Assembly: GCF_900110275.1 (NCBI RefSeq)
Contig: NZ_FODC01000005.1
Location: forward strand, 310,001-374,000
Source: Duganella sp. CF517
GTDB taxonomy: Bacteria > Pseudomonadota > Gammaproteobacteria > Burkholderiales > Burkholderiaceae_D
Direction of reading: 5' to 3'
Length of the DNA stretch: 64,000 bases
Shown: positions 50,464 through 58,765 of the stretch, in pieces
Numbering within the stretch: the first letter of the stretch is position 1
Layout of the letters: each line of letters begins with the position of its first letter
Notes under the pieces: model-generated
Told to the model about the DNA's origin: nothing
Databases searched by the model: none
Seen by the model: only the letters and a program-made list of their open reading frames with translations
Program-made: the position numbers and the translations under genes

Positions 50464-51144
50464 TCAGGACATGCGCGCGCGCGCCTTGCGGCGCAGCGCC
50501 CCGCCCAGCATGCCCAAGCCCAGCAAGTACATCGCCGCCACGCCCGGCTCGGGTACTGGACTGACAGTCTGCCGCGCGATGAACGACAGGTTATCCGCGT
50601 AGCCATCGTTGTCGCCCGAAACGAGACGCTCCATCGACAGCCAGAACGATAGCTTGCTGGTACCGGCAGGCATGATTCCCGAGGATTCCCGGTAGTACAG
50701 GCCGGTCTGGTTGCCGCGATCCTGCGCGGTGACGGGACCGATCGCGGCGCTTCCTATCTCATTGTTCCCCGCATCGAGAAACTGCACATAGAACAGCGCG
50801 TTATCGCCCTGGTCGGCCCAGCCGCCGAGCCAGCCGCTCAGGGAATAGGACGTGTTCTGGGCCGTCGGCATGCCGAAGTCCAGCGTTTGCGACCCCACGG
50901 CATACTGCCCGAGGCCGGCGAACATCTTGGTTCCGCGATCGACCGGGCCGGGCTGGGTGGGCAGCACCCAGTTGTTGCCATAGTCCACCGACTGCACCAT
51001 GTTGTAAGCCGAATAACCGGTCCAGCCGCTTACGCCCGCTTCCGCGTCGCCGTTGACAACCAGGTTCTGACCGTAGGTGACGGCAGCGTTGCCGCTGCAT
51101 GCCACGGCGAACAAGGCCGCGGCAACGAAAAATCTGCATTTCAT
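50464..51144 (-). CDS. PEP-CTERM sorting-domain protein, secreted
   Basis: 226 residues. The signal peptide is MKCRFFVAAALFAVACSGNAA, and the body begins with NLVVNGDAEAGVSGWTGYS, a carbohydrate-binding-like start seen in PEP-CTERM proteins. The C-terminus VPEPGVAAMYLLGLGMLGG followed by basic ALRRKARARMS is the PEP-CTERM signal for exosortase processing, giving an exported, probably exopolysaccharide-associated protein. AAGGAG lies before ATG 51144. It is 18 bases behind the phospholipase C gene on the same strand, so the two are likely cotranscribed. Confidence 0.93.
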   Translation of the reverse strand: MKCRFFVAAALFAVACSGNAAVTYGQNLVVNGDAEAGVSGWTGYSAYNMVQSVDYGNNWVLPTQPGPVDRGTKMFAGLGQYAVGSQTLDFGMPTAQNTSYSLSGWLGGWADQGDNALFYVQFLDAGNNEIGSAAIGPVTAQDRGNQTGLYYRESSGIMPAGTSKLSFWLSMERLVSGDNDGYADNLSFIARQTVSPVPEPGVAAMYLLGLGMLGGALRRKARARMS

Positions 51145-51162
51145 GAATAGCTCCTTGTAAAG

Positions 51163-53340
51163 TTAAACGACGCGGTACTGGTCGAGTTGCGCGGCCCCGT
51201 GCATCGCCGGGTCGCTGATCGACGGCAAGCCGTTTTCCAGATGGCCGGCGAAGCGGCGCAGCCAGCCCGGCAGGCCAGCCACGCGCACGCTGTAGTCATA
51301 CCAGTTGGAACTCGATGCCAGCGGCAGCCGGACGGTGCTCTTCGAGCGCGCGACGACGCGCACTTGCAACGGCTTGTTGGCGTAATACTTGTTGGCGGTG
51401 AGTTCGAAGGTGCAGGGCTGGGCGCCATTGTTGACCAGGTCGATGAGCAGCTCGCCGGCGCTGCGCTCGGCGCGGATGCTGATCTCCGGCCATGCGGCGT
51501 TGCCGGCGGCGCGCGCGTCGCCGACGATGTGGCGATGGAAGCCGTTCGGTCCCAGTATCCAAAGATCGTAGGCGGCCGCGGTGTTCCAGCGGCCTGCCAG
51601 CTGTTTGCCCGGTTCGACCGTATAGCGGCGCGGGACCTGCTCCAACGCCAGGCGGTCGTACACGTGGAACACCGCGCCGGCCTCGCCCAGGTTGTCGAAC
51701 CGGAGCTCCACCTGGCCGCCGCCCGCTGGCACCTGCGCCTGCACCTGGAGTTCATAGGGCAGCGCGCGCGCCGGACGCACGCCGGCGGCCTGGACGGGCG
51801 CCGACAGCGTGGCCGGTGTCGCGGGCACCTTGGTGTTCGGCAGGCTCAGCGCCATCGAACGGCGCGCGGCCGTTTCCGGCAGCAGTTGCTTGAAGCCGTT
51901 GTCGTTCGGGTTGGCGAAGTCGAAGCAGGACAGCAGGTTGCCGCTCACCGCGCGGCGCCATGGGCTGATCAGCGGCTCGCGCACGCCGAAACGCGCCTCG
52001 ATGAAACGCACCACCGAGGTGTGGTCGAACACCTGCGAATTGACCCAGCCGCCCTTGGTCCACGGCGAGATGACATACATCGGCACGCGCGGCCCGAGGC
52101 CGTAGGGGCGATGGAGGGTGCGGGCATCGGCGCCGTTGAGCACGTGATGGTACTCGCCGGTCGTATCGACGGTCGACGCGCCGGCCAGCTGCGATTGCGC
52201 CGGATTGCCGCCGTAGCTGGTGTACGCCGGGACCGCCGGCGGCGGCATGTGGTCGAAGAAGCCGTCGTTCTCGTCGAAGTTGATCAGCAGGACCGTCTTG
52301 CTCCAGCTGTCCGGATTGGCGGTCAGGGCGTCCAGCACGCGCGCGATGTAGTCGGCGCCCGACGCCGGACTCGACGGTCCCGGATGTTCGGAGCCTTCGG
52401 CGGTGGCGACCACCCAGCTGACCTGCGGCAGGCGGTTGGCAAGCACGTCGGCCTTGAGCAGGTCGAGGTCGCGCGTCGTGGTGCCGCGGTCGCGCAGCGC
52501 TTGCGAATAGCCCGGCCGGCGATACCATGCGTTGCGGAAAGAGCGGAATCCGGCCAGCGAGTTGTCGGTGAAGTTGTCCGCCATGTTCTGGTACACCTGC
52601 CAGCTGACGCCCGCCGCCTCGAGCCGCTCCGGATAGGTGGTCCACAGGTAGTCGGTGGACATGTCCGGATTGAAGTCGTCGCGGCTGTTGTCGGTCGACG
52701 GGCCGCCCGCCGCCGCCAGCGGATCGTTGTGACCGCTGAACAGGAACAGCCGGTTGGTGTTGGTGCCGGTCTGGGTGGCGCAGTGGTAGTGGTCGCAAAT
52801 GGTGAAGGCGCGCGCGAGCGCGAACTGGAACGGAATGTCGGCGTCGGCGTAATAGCCCATCGAGTGGTTCTGCTTGACCGCGCACCAGTCGTTCATGCGT
52901 CCGTGGTCCCACGCCAGCTGGGCGTCGAGCCAGCTATGTGGCGTGCCGGCCACGCGCATGACGGGAAAGTCCTGCACCGTGTTGAGCCGGAACGGCGCGA
53001 TGGCGCGGCCCTGCGGCCAGTTGGGCCGTCCGGGCACCGGCGCGCCGCCGGCGGAACTCTGCACGAACACCGATTTGCGGTTGAACAGATTTTGCCGGTC
53101 CATCACCGGAATCGGGAACGGATCGCCGAATCCCCTCACCCCTTCCAGGGTGCCGAAGTAATGGTCGAAACTGCGGTTCTCCTGCGTCAGCACGACGATA
53201 TGCTCGACATCCTGCAGGCTGCGGGTGCGCTGGTTGGCCGGCAGGGCCAGCGCTTTTTGGATCGAGGGCGGAAAGGTCGCCAGCACGGCGCTGGCGCCGG
53301 CCGACTTGCCCATCGTGCGGAGGAAGTCACGGCGGCTCAT
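51163..53340 (-). CDS. Phosphocholine-specific phospholipase C, Tat-exported
   Basis: 725 residues from ATG 53340 (MSRRDFLRTMGKSAGASAVL). RRDFLR is a Tat signal. The alkaline-phosphatase-superfamily core starts EHIVVLTQENRSFDHYFGTL, continues with PQGRAIAPFRLNT and SWLDAQLAWDHGRMNDWCA, then FDENDGFFDHMPPP and PYGLGPRVPMYVISPWTKGG. Two C-terminal repeat domains (~510-725) are typical. It hydrolyses phosphatidylcholine or sphingomyelin outside the cytoplasm and can liberate phosphate and choline. Upstream extension to 53436 is not used. AGGTG precedes the start. Downstream is the PEP-CTERM gene. Confidence 0.95.
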   Translation of the reverse strand: MSRRDFLRTMGKSAGASAVLATFPPSIQKALALPANQRTRSLQDVEHIVVLTQENRSFDHYFGTLEGVRGFGDPFPIPVMDRQNLFNRKSVFVQSSAGGAPVPGRPNWPQGRAIAPFRLNTVQDFPVMRVAGTPHSWLDAQLAWDHGRMNDWCAVKQNHSMGYYADADIPFQFALARAFTICDHYHCATQTGTNTNRLFLFSGHNDPLAAAGGPSTDNSRDDFNPDMSTDYLWTTYPERLEAAGVSWQVYQNMADNFTDNSLAGFRSFRNAWYRRPGYSQALRDRGTTTRDLDLLKADVLANRLPQVSWVVATAEGSEHPGPSSPASGADYIARVLDALTANPDSWSKTVLLINFDENDGFFDHMPPPAVPAYTSYGGNPAQSQLAGASTVDTTGEYHHVLNGADARTLHRPYGLGPRVPMYVISPWTKGGWVNSQVFDHTSVVRFIEARFGVREPLISPWRRAVSGNLLSCFDFANPNDNGFKQLLPETAARRSMALSLPNTKVPATPATLSAPVQAAGVRPARALPYELQVQAQVPAGGGQVELRFDNLGEAGAVFHVYDRLALEQVPRRYTVEPGKQLAGRWNTAAAYDLWILGPNGFHRHIVGDARAAGNAAWPEISIRAERSAGELLIDLVNNGAQPCTFELTANKYYANKPLQVRVVARSKSTVRLPLASSSNWYDYSVRVAGLPGWLRRFAGHLENGLPSISDPAMHGAAQLDQYRVV

Positions 53341-53608
53341 GCGGACACCTGTGTGCGGGCGGGCGCGAATCTGAAGATATGCATTTGATTGATCCAGGTC
53401 GATTGTCGGGGAAACACGAAAACGGAGGTCATGCAAGCCGAGAGCTTACGCACCAACGATGAAAAGTTGATGACATGCCATGCATTTATCGCACTTTTCT
53501 TATTTCGGTAACAATCCCGCCAAGCGCCGCCGATCGGAACCGGCAAGTAACTTTCTTTACGGCACGCATGCTAGACTAGGCGTCATCGACCGGCCCGGGA
53601 ACCTGTTC

Positions 53609-54457
53609 ATGAGCGCGCTTAAACACCTGTTGTTCGCATGTTTGCCCATCCTTGGCGCGGCACAAAGCGCCACGGCCGCCGAGCGCCTGGCCGTGGGGGC
53701 GCGCTTCGACCGGATTTTCGAACAAGGCGCCGACGGCCAGTGGCGGGGCTTGGGCGTCGACGTGCTGCGCACGCTGGCCGCGCGCGCGGGCGACACGGTA
53801 CGCTTCGGCATCTATCCGTGGGCGCGCGCGCAAGCCATGGTGCAACGGGCCCAGGCCGACATCCTGATCGGCCCCTACAAATCGCCCGAACGGGACAAAC
53901 AGTACGCCTTCGTCGAACTGCCCTTCTACCGCGACCGCATGGTGTTCTACACGCGCAACGGCGCCAACCCGCCCTGGCGCGGCGAGTTCGGCCCGATCGC
54001 CGCCACCCGCATCGCCGCCGTGCGCGGCTGGCACTACGGCGCCCGCTTCGATCAGGCCCGGCCCCGGCTCAACATCAGCGAAGTCAATCAGCTGGAACAC
54101 GGCGTGCAAATGCTGATGCACGGCCGCGTCGACCTTCTGGCGACCAATGAGCGCAACAACGCCGCGCTGATCGGCACACTGCGCGACAGCGGGCGCCTCG
54201 CCGCCCTGTGTCCCGCCATCGCGCAACTGGACGGCTATCTCGCCTTCCCGCGCGGCGCCGGGTTCGCCGCCGCGCGCGACCAGTACAGCGCCCTGTTCAC
54301 CGAGATGGTGCGCTCGGGCGAATTCGCCCGCCTGGCGGCCAGGCACGGCGTGCTGGCGCCGGCCGGCGCGGCCGCCGATGGCCGTTCGAGGGAGGCCGGC
54401 GCCAGCGCCGCCGCGTACAATAAGCCGTGCCCCGCCGCTCCGTCCAATCCGCCCTGA
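53609..54457 (+). CDS. Periplasmic solute-binding protein, family 3-like
   Basis: 282 residues from ATG 53609. Signal peptide MSALKHLLFACLPILGAAQS with cleavage near ATA-AE. The mature part resembles polar amino-acid binding folds without a known ligand: LAVGARFDRIFEQGADGQWR, VRFGIYPWARAQAMVQRAQA, YKSPERDKQYAFVELPFYRD and VQMLMHGRVDLLATNERNNA. Similar proteins act as periplasmic sensors, often for c-di-GMP enzymes. Its end overlaps the DNA upstream of the TorT-like gene by little (26 bases between the stop and ATG 54484), which suggests one transcript. The C-terminus is Ala/Gly-rich and probably disordered. Confidence 0.85.
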   Translation: MSALKHLLFACLPILGAAQSATAAERLAVGARFDRIFEQGADGQWRGLGVDVLRTLAARAGDTVRFGIYPWARAQAMVQRAQADILIGPYKSPERDKQYAFVELPFYRDRMVFYTRNGANPPWRGEFGPIAATRIAAVRGWHYGARFDQARPRLNISEVNQLEHGVQMLMHGRVDLLATNERNNAALIGTLRDSGRLAALCPAIAQLDGYLAFPRGAGFAAARDQYSALFTEMVRSGEFARLAARHGVLAPAGAAADGRSREAGASAAAYNKPCPAAPSNPP

Positions 54458-54483
54458 CCCGTTTCGAGGAGACTCGCCCCGCC

Positions 54484-55629
54484 ATGTCGACGCCACGCCA
54501 CCGCCTGTCGCTGCTACTGAGCCTGATCGGCGTGTCGGCGTGCGCGGCCGCCGCGCCGGCGGCGCCGCCAGCCAAATTCGCACCGATTCCGGTGCTGTCG
54601 ATCTTCCGTCCGGTGCAGCCGAACGGCTCGGCCGACGACGCCCTCGCCAGCGGCCGGGTGGTGCCCGGCCACTACCGCATGGCCGCGCCGGCGAGCAAAC
54701 GCTGGCGCATCGCCTTCCTGTTCCCGCACCTGAAAGACCCGTACTGGGGCGGCTGCGCCTACGGCGTCGTCAGCGAAGCCAAGCGGCTGGGCGTAGCGGT
54801 CGACATCCTGCCGGCGCAGGGCTACAACGACCTGGCCGGCCAGCTGCGCGAGATGGAGCGCGCCATCGCCGGCAAGTACGACGCCATCGTGCTGTCGCCG
54901 ATCGGCATGACGGCCAACAACGCCTCGATCGCCAAGGCGCGCGCGGCCGGCATTCCGGTCATCGAGCTGGCCAACGACAGCCGCAGCGACGACCTGGCGC
55001 TCAAGGTCACCAGCTCGCTGCGCGGCATGGGCCTCGAGGCCACGCGCTGGGTGGTGCGCGACGCGCAACGGCGCGGCCTCAAATCGATCAACATCGCGCT
55101 GCTGCCCGGACCGATGGGCGCGGGCTGGGTCAAGGGCGAGGTCGACGGCACCCGCATCGCGGCGCAGGACGCCGCCATCGCGGTCAACATCCTCGACATC
55201 CGCTACGGCGACAGCGACTTCGCCGGCCAGCGGCGGCTGGCGGCCGAGCTGCTGGCCAGGCATGGCGCGCGGCTCGACTACCTGCTCGGCTGCACCGGCT
55301 GCGCGCCGGCCGCGCTCGAGCCGCTCAGGCAGGCCGGCTTGAGCGGCAAGGTGCGGCTGGTCGCCTACGACCTCACCGGCGAGATCGCGCGGCTGATACG
55401 CACGGGCGACATCGACGCGGCGGCCGACACCAAGGGCGTGAGCCAAACCCGGGTCGCCATCAACGCCGCCGTCAACCTGCTCGAACGGCGCGGCAACGAG
55501 GCGCCGCACACGATCCTGGTCGAACTGGGCATGGTCGACCGCCTCAACTTCGCCACCTATCCGCTCGATACCTCGATCGCGCCGGCCGGCTACAAGACCG
55601 TGCTGTCGTACGATCCGGCGCGCAAATAG
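54484..55629 (+). CDS. TorT-like periplasmic substrate-binding protein
   Basis: 381 residues. Signal MSTPRHRLSLLLSLIGVSAC (lipobox-like SAC end, then AAAAPAAPPAK). The body has the sugar-binding/TorT pattern: RIAFLFPHLKDPYWGGCAYG, VVSEAKRLGVAVDILPAQGY, NDLAGQLREMERAIAGKYDA, VLSPIGMTANNASIAKARAA and DLTGEIARLIRTGDIDAAAD. TorT binds TMAO or inducers and contacts the TorS sensor kinase. No torS, torR or reductase gene is present nearby, so the ligand and partner are unknown. Two Cys residues near 280 (GCTGC) are notable. Confidence 0.88.
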   Translation: MSTPRHRLSLLLSLIGVSACAAAAPAAPPAKFAPIPVLSIFRPVQPNGSADDALASGRVVPGHYRMAAPASKRWRIAFLFPHLKDPYWGGCAYGVVSEAKRLGVAVDILPAQGYNDLAGQLREMERAIAGKYDAIVLSPIGMTANNASIAKARAAGIPVIELANDSRSDDLALKVTSSLRGMGLEATRWVVRDAQRRGLKSINIALLPGPMGAGWVKGEVDGTRIAAQDAAIAVNILDIRYGDSDFAGQRRLAAELLARHGARLDYLLGCTGCAPAALEPLRQAGLSGKVRLVAYDLTGEIARLIRTGDIDAAADTKGVSQTRVAINAAVNLLERRGNEAPHTILVELGMVDRLNFATYPLDTSIAPAGYKTVLSYDPARK

Positions 55630-55762
55630 ACGCCGCGCCGCGCGCGTTTTCTTCTTCTTGGGCTCGCTTGAACTTCTGCGGCCACCGGCTATATTGTCAT
55701 CTAGCCATCGCCTGATTGCCCACGGGCCAGACGGCGCCATCCGCCACCATCCGGAGAAGATC

Positions 55763-56815
55763 ATGCCACTGCAGCACTACGGCGTCCTCAAGGGCCGTCC
55801 GATCAACCGCCAGCTCGGCTCCAGCCAAAACGCCCACTACCAGGTCCATGTCGTCGACGACACCACCGACTACCGGATCGCCGTCAACGTCAAATCGCAG
55901 CTGGCGCCGTCCGAGGTCGAATACGTGGTCGACCCGCACTTCGACCATCCGCTGCTGGCGCACCTCGACGAGCTGCCGGTCGGCTGGTCGCCGCTGCCGT
56001 CCAAGCCGGCCGGCGCGGCGCTCGATTTCATCCGGGGCAACCTGTTCGATCCGCGCCAGATGGTGCCGCTGCCGCTGAGCATCAACGGTCCCGACAACGA
56101 CCTCAACGACAAGATCGACCAGCACATCCAGCGCGCCATGGGCGACGAGCACGCGCTGCTGTACGCCTTCGGCGAACGCTGGGGGCCGGAGGCCGGCAAG
56201 AAGGACAAGATCTTCGGTTTCCTGCCGGGTAACGGCGTGCACGACATCCACATGAACCAGGCCAACGCCGCCGACTTCAAAAAGGACGACGGCGTCTACC
56301 AGGACGGCGGGCTGCTGCTGCACTTCCCCGACCAGAACCAATGGGTCGCCATCTTCCTCAAATTCCAGTCGCAGACCTGGCACAGCGACGACCAGACCGG
56401 CCACCGCATCGAGGGCGGCGTCAGCGGACCGCCGGGCGACCAGCCCAACCCGCCGGACCCGTTCGAGCCGGGCGGCCTGCCGACGCCGGAGGCGCCCGAC
56501 GGCGCGCTGCGCATCGTCGCCGCGCTGGTCAATCCGGTGCGCTCGCCGGAGATCGAAACCGTCACCCTGCTCAACCTGACGCCGCAGGCGGTCGACCTGG
56601 CCGGCTGGAAGCTGCTCGACCGCGACAAGCACGCCATGCCGCTGGCCGGCACCGTCGCCGCCGGCGAGACCGTGCGCGTGACTTTGGCGGCGCCGGTGGT
56701 GCTGCCCAACAAGGGCGGCATCATCACGCTGCTCAACGCGGACGGACTGCGCGTCGATGGCGTCAGCTACACCAAGGCGCAGGCGTCCAATCCCGGCTAC
56801 TCGCTGAAATTCTAG
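55763..56815 (+). CDS. DUF2278 (YukJ-like) protein with C-terminal lamin-tail domain
   Basis: 350 residues from ATG 55763, with GGAGA upstream. The N-terminal ~220 residues are the YukJ/DUF2278 fold: MPLQHYGVLKGRPINRQLGS, YQVHVVDDTTDYRIAVNVKS, VVDPHFDHPLLAHLDELPVG, LDFIRGNLFDPRQMVPLPLS and GVHDIHMNQANAADFKKDDG, ending DQNQWVAIFLKFQSQTWHSD. A Pro-rich linker (PPGDQPNPPDPFEPGGLPTP) leads to a lamin-tail-like Ig domain (~250-350: TVTLLNLTPQAVDLAGWKLL, LAAPVVLPNKGGIITLLNAD). Biochemical role unknown. First gene of a tight four-gene operon with a phospholipase D-fold enzyme (16-base gap). Confidence 0.88.
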   Translation: MPLQHYGVLKGRPINRQLGSSQNAHYQVHVVDDTTDYRIAVNVKSQLAPSEVEYVVDPHFDHPLLAHLDELPVGWSPLPSKPAGAALDFIRGNLFDPRQMVPLPLSINGPDNDLNDKIDQHIQRAMGDEHALLYAFGERWGPEAGKKDKIFGFLPGNGVHDIHMNQANAADFKKDDGVYQDGGLLLHFPDQNQWVAIFLKFQSQTWHSDDQTGHRIEGGVSGPPGDQPNPPDPFEPGGLPTPEAPDGALRIVAALVNPVRSPEIETVTLLNLTPQAVDLAGWKLLDRDKHAMPLAGTVAAGETVRVTLAAPVVLPNKGGIITLLNADGLRVDGVSYTKAQASNPGYSLKF

Positions 56816-56831
56816 GCCGCGCGGGGACGCC

Positions 56832-58505
56832 ATGCGCGCACAACGCACCGACGGCGGCCTGCACGTGCAGGCGATCGCCGGCAGCCATGTCGTGATGTTC
56901 GGCTTCGACTGGCCGGCCGCGCGCGCCGGCCAGCTGCAGGGCTTCGCCTTGCACCGCACCGACCACGGCACCGGCCGCGCCGGCTGGCTCGACAGCCAGA
57001 AGCGCTATCTGTCCACCGACCCCGGCACCGCGACCGGCGCCAGGGTGTCGACGCGCCAGCACCCGCTGCAAACCTTCCAGTGGGCCGACTACACGGCGCG
57101 GCCGGACGTCGACTACACCTACCGCGTCGTCGCGCTGGGCGGCACGCCGGCCGCGCTGGAGCCGCTGGCCGAGGCGCAGGTCGCGGTGCGCACCGTCACG
57201 CGCACGGCGTCCGGCCACGCCGTGCACTTCAACCGGGGCGCGGTGGCGGCGCAGGAGTACGCGCGCCGCTTCAACAACCGCGCACCCGAGGATGTGCCCA
57301 ACGGCCAGGCCTTCGATTGGCTCGGCAGGGGCCTGCCGGAGGCGCTGCTGGCCTTCATCGCCCGGGCCGGGGCCGGCGACGCGCTGCACGTGGCGATCTA
57401 CGAGGCGCGGCACGCGCCGGTGCTCGAAGCGCTGCGCCAGGCGCGCGGGCGCGGCGCCGAGGTGCGCCTGGTCTACGACGCCAAGCAAAACGGCGACGCC
57501 GACAGCCCGGCCTTCCCGCGCGAGGACAACCGCGACCAGATCGACGCCGCGCAACTGGCCGACGTGGCGATCGCGCGCGAACAAAATCCCAGCTACATCG
57601 CGCATAACAAATTCCTGGTGCTGTCGAAAGGCGGCGCGCCGGCGGCGGTGTGGAGCGGCTCGCTCAATTGGTCGCAGAATGGCTTCTTCGGCCAGCTCAA
57701 CGCCGGACACGAAGTATGGGACGCCGGCGTGGCGGGTCAGTTCCTGCGCTACTGGCAGCTGCTGGCGGCCGATCCCGGCGGCGCCGACCTGCGCGCCGAC
57801 ATCGTCGCCGCCTTCCCCCTGCCGGCGCCGTGGCCCGACGGCTGCACGCCGGTGTTCAGTCCGCGCCAGCAGCGCGACGCGCTGGACCGCTACATCGGCG
57901 AAATCGCCAATGCCGACGCGGTGCTGCTCACCCTGGCGTTTTCGATCGACGCGCAACTGGGCGAGGCGCTGACGCCGGAACACGCCGGCCTGCGCCTTGT
58001 GCTAATGGACGGTTTGAAGGGCAACAAAACCCAGGTCGACAAGCTCGAACAAACCGTCCGCCAGATCCGCGCCACGGAAGCCGGACGGGTGGCGATCGGC
58101 GCCTATCTCAGGACCAACGCGCTGGACCAGTTCCTGCTCGAACGCAGCAACGCGATGGCCAAGCACGTGCAGTTCGTCCACACCAAATTCATGCTGGTCG
58201 ATCCGCTCGGCGCGCGGCCGCTGGTGATCACCGGCTCGGCCAACTTCAGCGTCGCCTCCAGCAAGCAGAATGACGAGAACATGCTGGTGATCGCCGGCGA
58301 CGACGACGTCGCCGACATCTACCTGGGCGAGTTCATGCGCTCGTACACCCATTACGCGTTCCGCGACGCCGTCAAGTCGGCGGCGTTGTCGGGCGCGCCG
58401 TTCGAGGTCAAACCGTTGAACGAGGACCGCAGCTGGGCCGCCGCCTACTTCGCGCCCGGCTTCAGGAACCGTCAACGCCGCTATTTTTCCCGCAGCACCG
58501 TGTAA
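56832..58505 (+). CDS. Phospholipase D-fold protein, putative phosphodiesterase or nuclease
   Basis: 557 residues. N-terminal beta-sandwich-like region (LHVQAIAGSHVVMFGFDWPA, then YTYRVVALGG, residues 1-120), then two PLD repeats. The first has AHNKFLVLSKGGAPAAVWSG with SLNWSQ, where His and Lys are kept but the Asp of HxKx4D is replaced by Ser. The second is VHTKFMLVDPLGARPLVITG with SANFSVASSKQNDEN, complete. A PLD pair can act as nuclease or phospholipase. No signal peptide, so it is cytoplasmic. Between the YukJ-like gene and a 71-residue gene, 16 and 22 bases apart. Confidence 0.88.
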   Translation: MRAQRTDGGLHVQAIAGSHVVMFGFDWPAARAGQLQGFALHRTDHGTGRAGWLDSQKRYLSTDPGTATGARVSTRQHPLQTFQWADYTARPDVDYTYRVVALGGTPAALEPLAEAQVAVRTVTRTASGHAVHFNRGAVAAQEYARRFNNRAPEDVPNGQAFDWLGRGLPEALLAFIARAGAGDALHVAIYEARHAPVLEALRQARGRGAEVRLVYDAKQNGDADSPAFPREDNRDQIDAAQLADVAIAREQNPSYIAHNKFLVLSKGGAPAAVWSGSLNWSQNGFFGQLNAGHEVWDAGVAGQFLRYWQLLAADPGGADLRADIVAAFPLPAPWPDGCTPVFSPRQQRDALDRYIGEIANADAVLLTLAFSIDAQLGEALTPEHAGLRLVLMDGLKGNKTQVDKLEQTVRQIRATEAGRVAIGAYLRTNALDQFLLERSNAMAKHVQFVHTKFMLVDPLGARPLVITGSANFSVASSKQNDENMLVIAGDDDVADIYLGEFMRSYTHYAFRDAVKSAALSGAPFEVKPLNEDRSWAAAYFAPGFRNRQRRYFSRSTV

Positions 58506-58527
58506 CCACCACCGAAGGAGTCGCATC

Positions 58528-58743
58528 ATGAGTGAATTGAGCACCACCCCGAGCACCAATCCGCACAACGCGAAATACCCGGAGATCATCACCGAAACGG
58601 AAACCGACGAACGCGTCGAAAGCACCGAGGAACAAAAGCTGGTCTACGAGTCCGGCGCGCCGAGGGGGACCTCCGTCATCAAGAAGGTCACGATCTCCAA
58701 GATCAAGATCCGCACCACCACGCCGTATCTCGGCACGGTGTGA
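58528..58743 (+). CDS. 71-residue acidic-then-basic protein of unknown function
   Basis: MSELSTTPSTNPHNAKYPEI, then a Glu/Thr-rich acidic part (TETETDERVESTEEQKLVYE), then SGAPRGTSVIKKVTISKIKI and RTTTPYLGTV. No hydrophobic core, signal or domain. It follows GAAGGAGT in the upstream region and sits in the four-gene operon with 22-base gaps on both sides, so it is very likely a real gene. A small substrate, adaptor, activator or inhibitor of its neighbours are all possible. I cannot choose between them. Confidence 0.7.
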   Translation: MSELSTTPSTNPHNAKYPEIITETETDERVESTEEQKLVYESGAPRGTSVIKKVTISKIKIRTTTPYLGTV

Positions 58744-58765
58744 CGATCGCTGGCGCCGGCCGAAG

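Noticed and set aside
54484..55629. A full tor (TMAO reductase) regulatory system
   Set aside because: Only a TorT-like protein is visible; no TorS, TorR, TorC or TorA gene.
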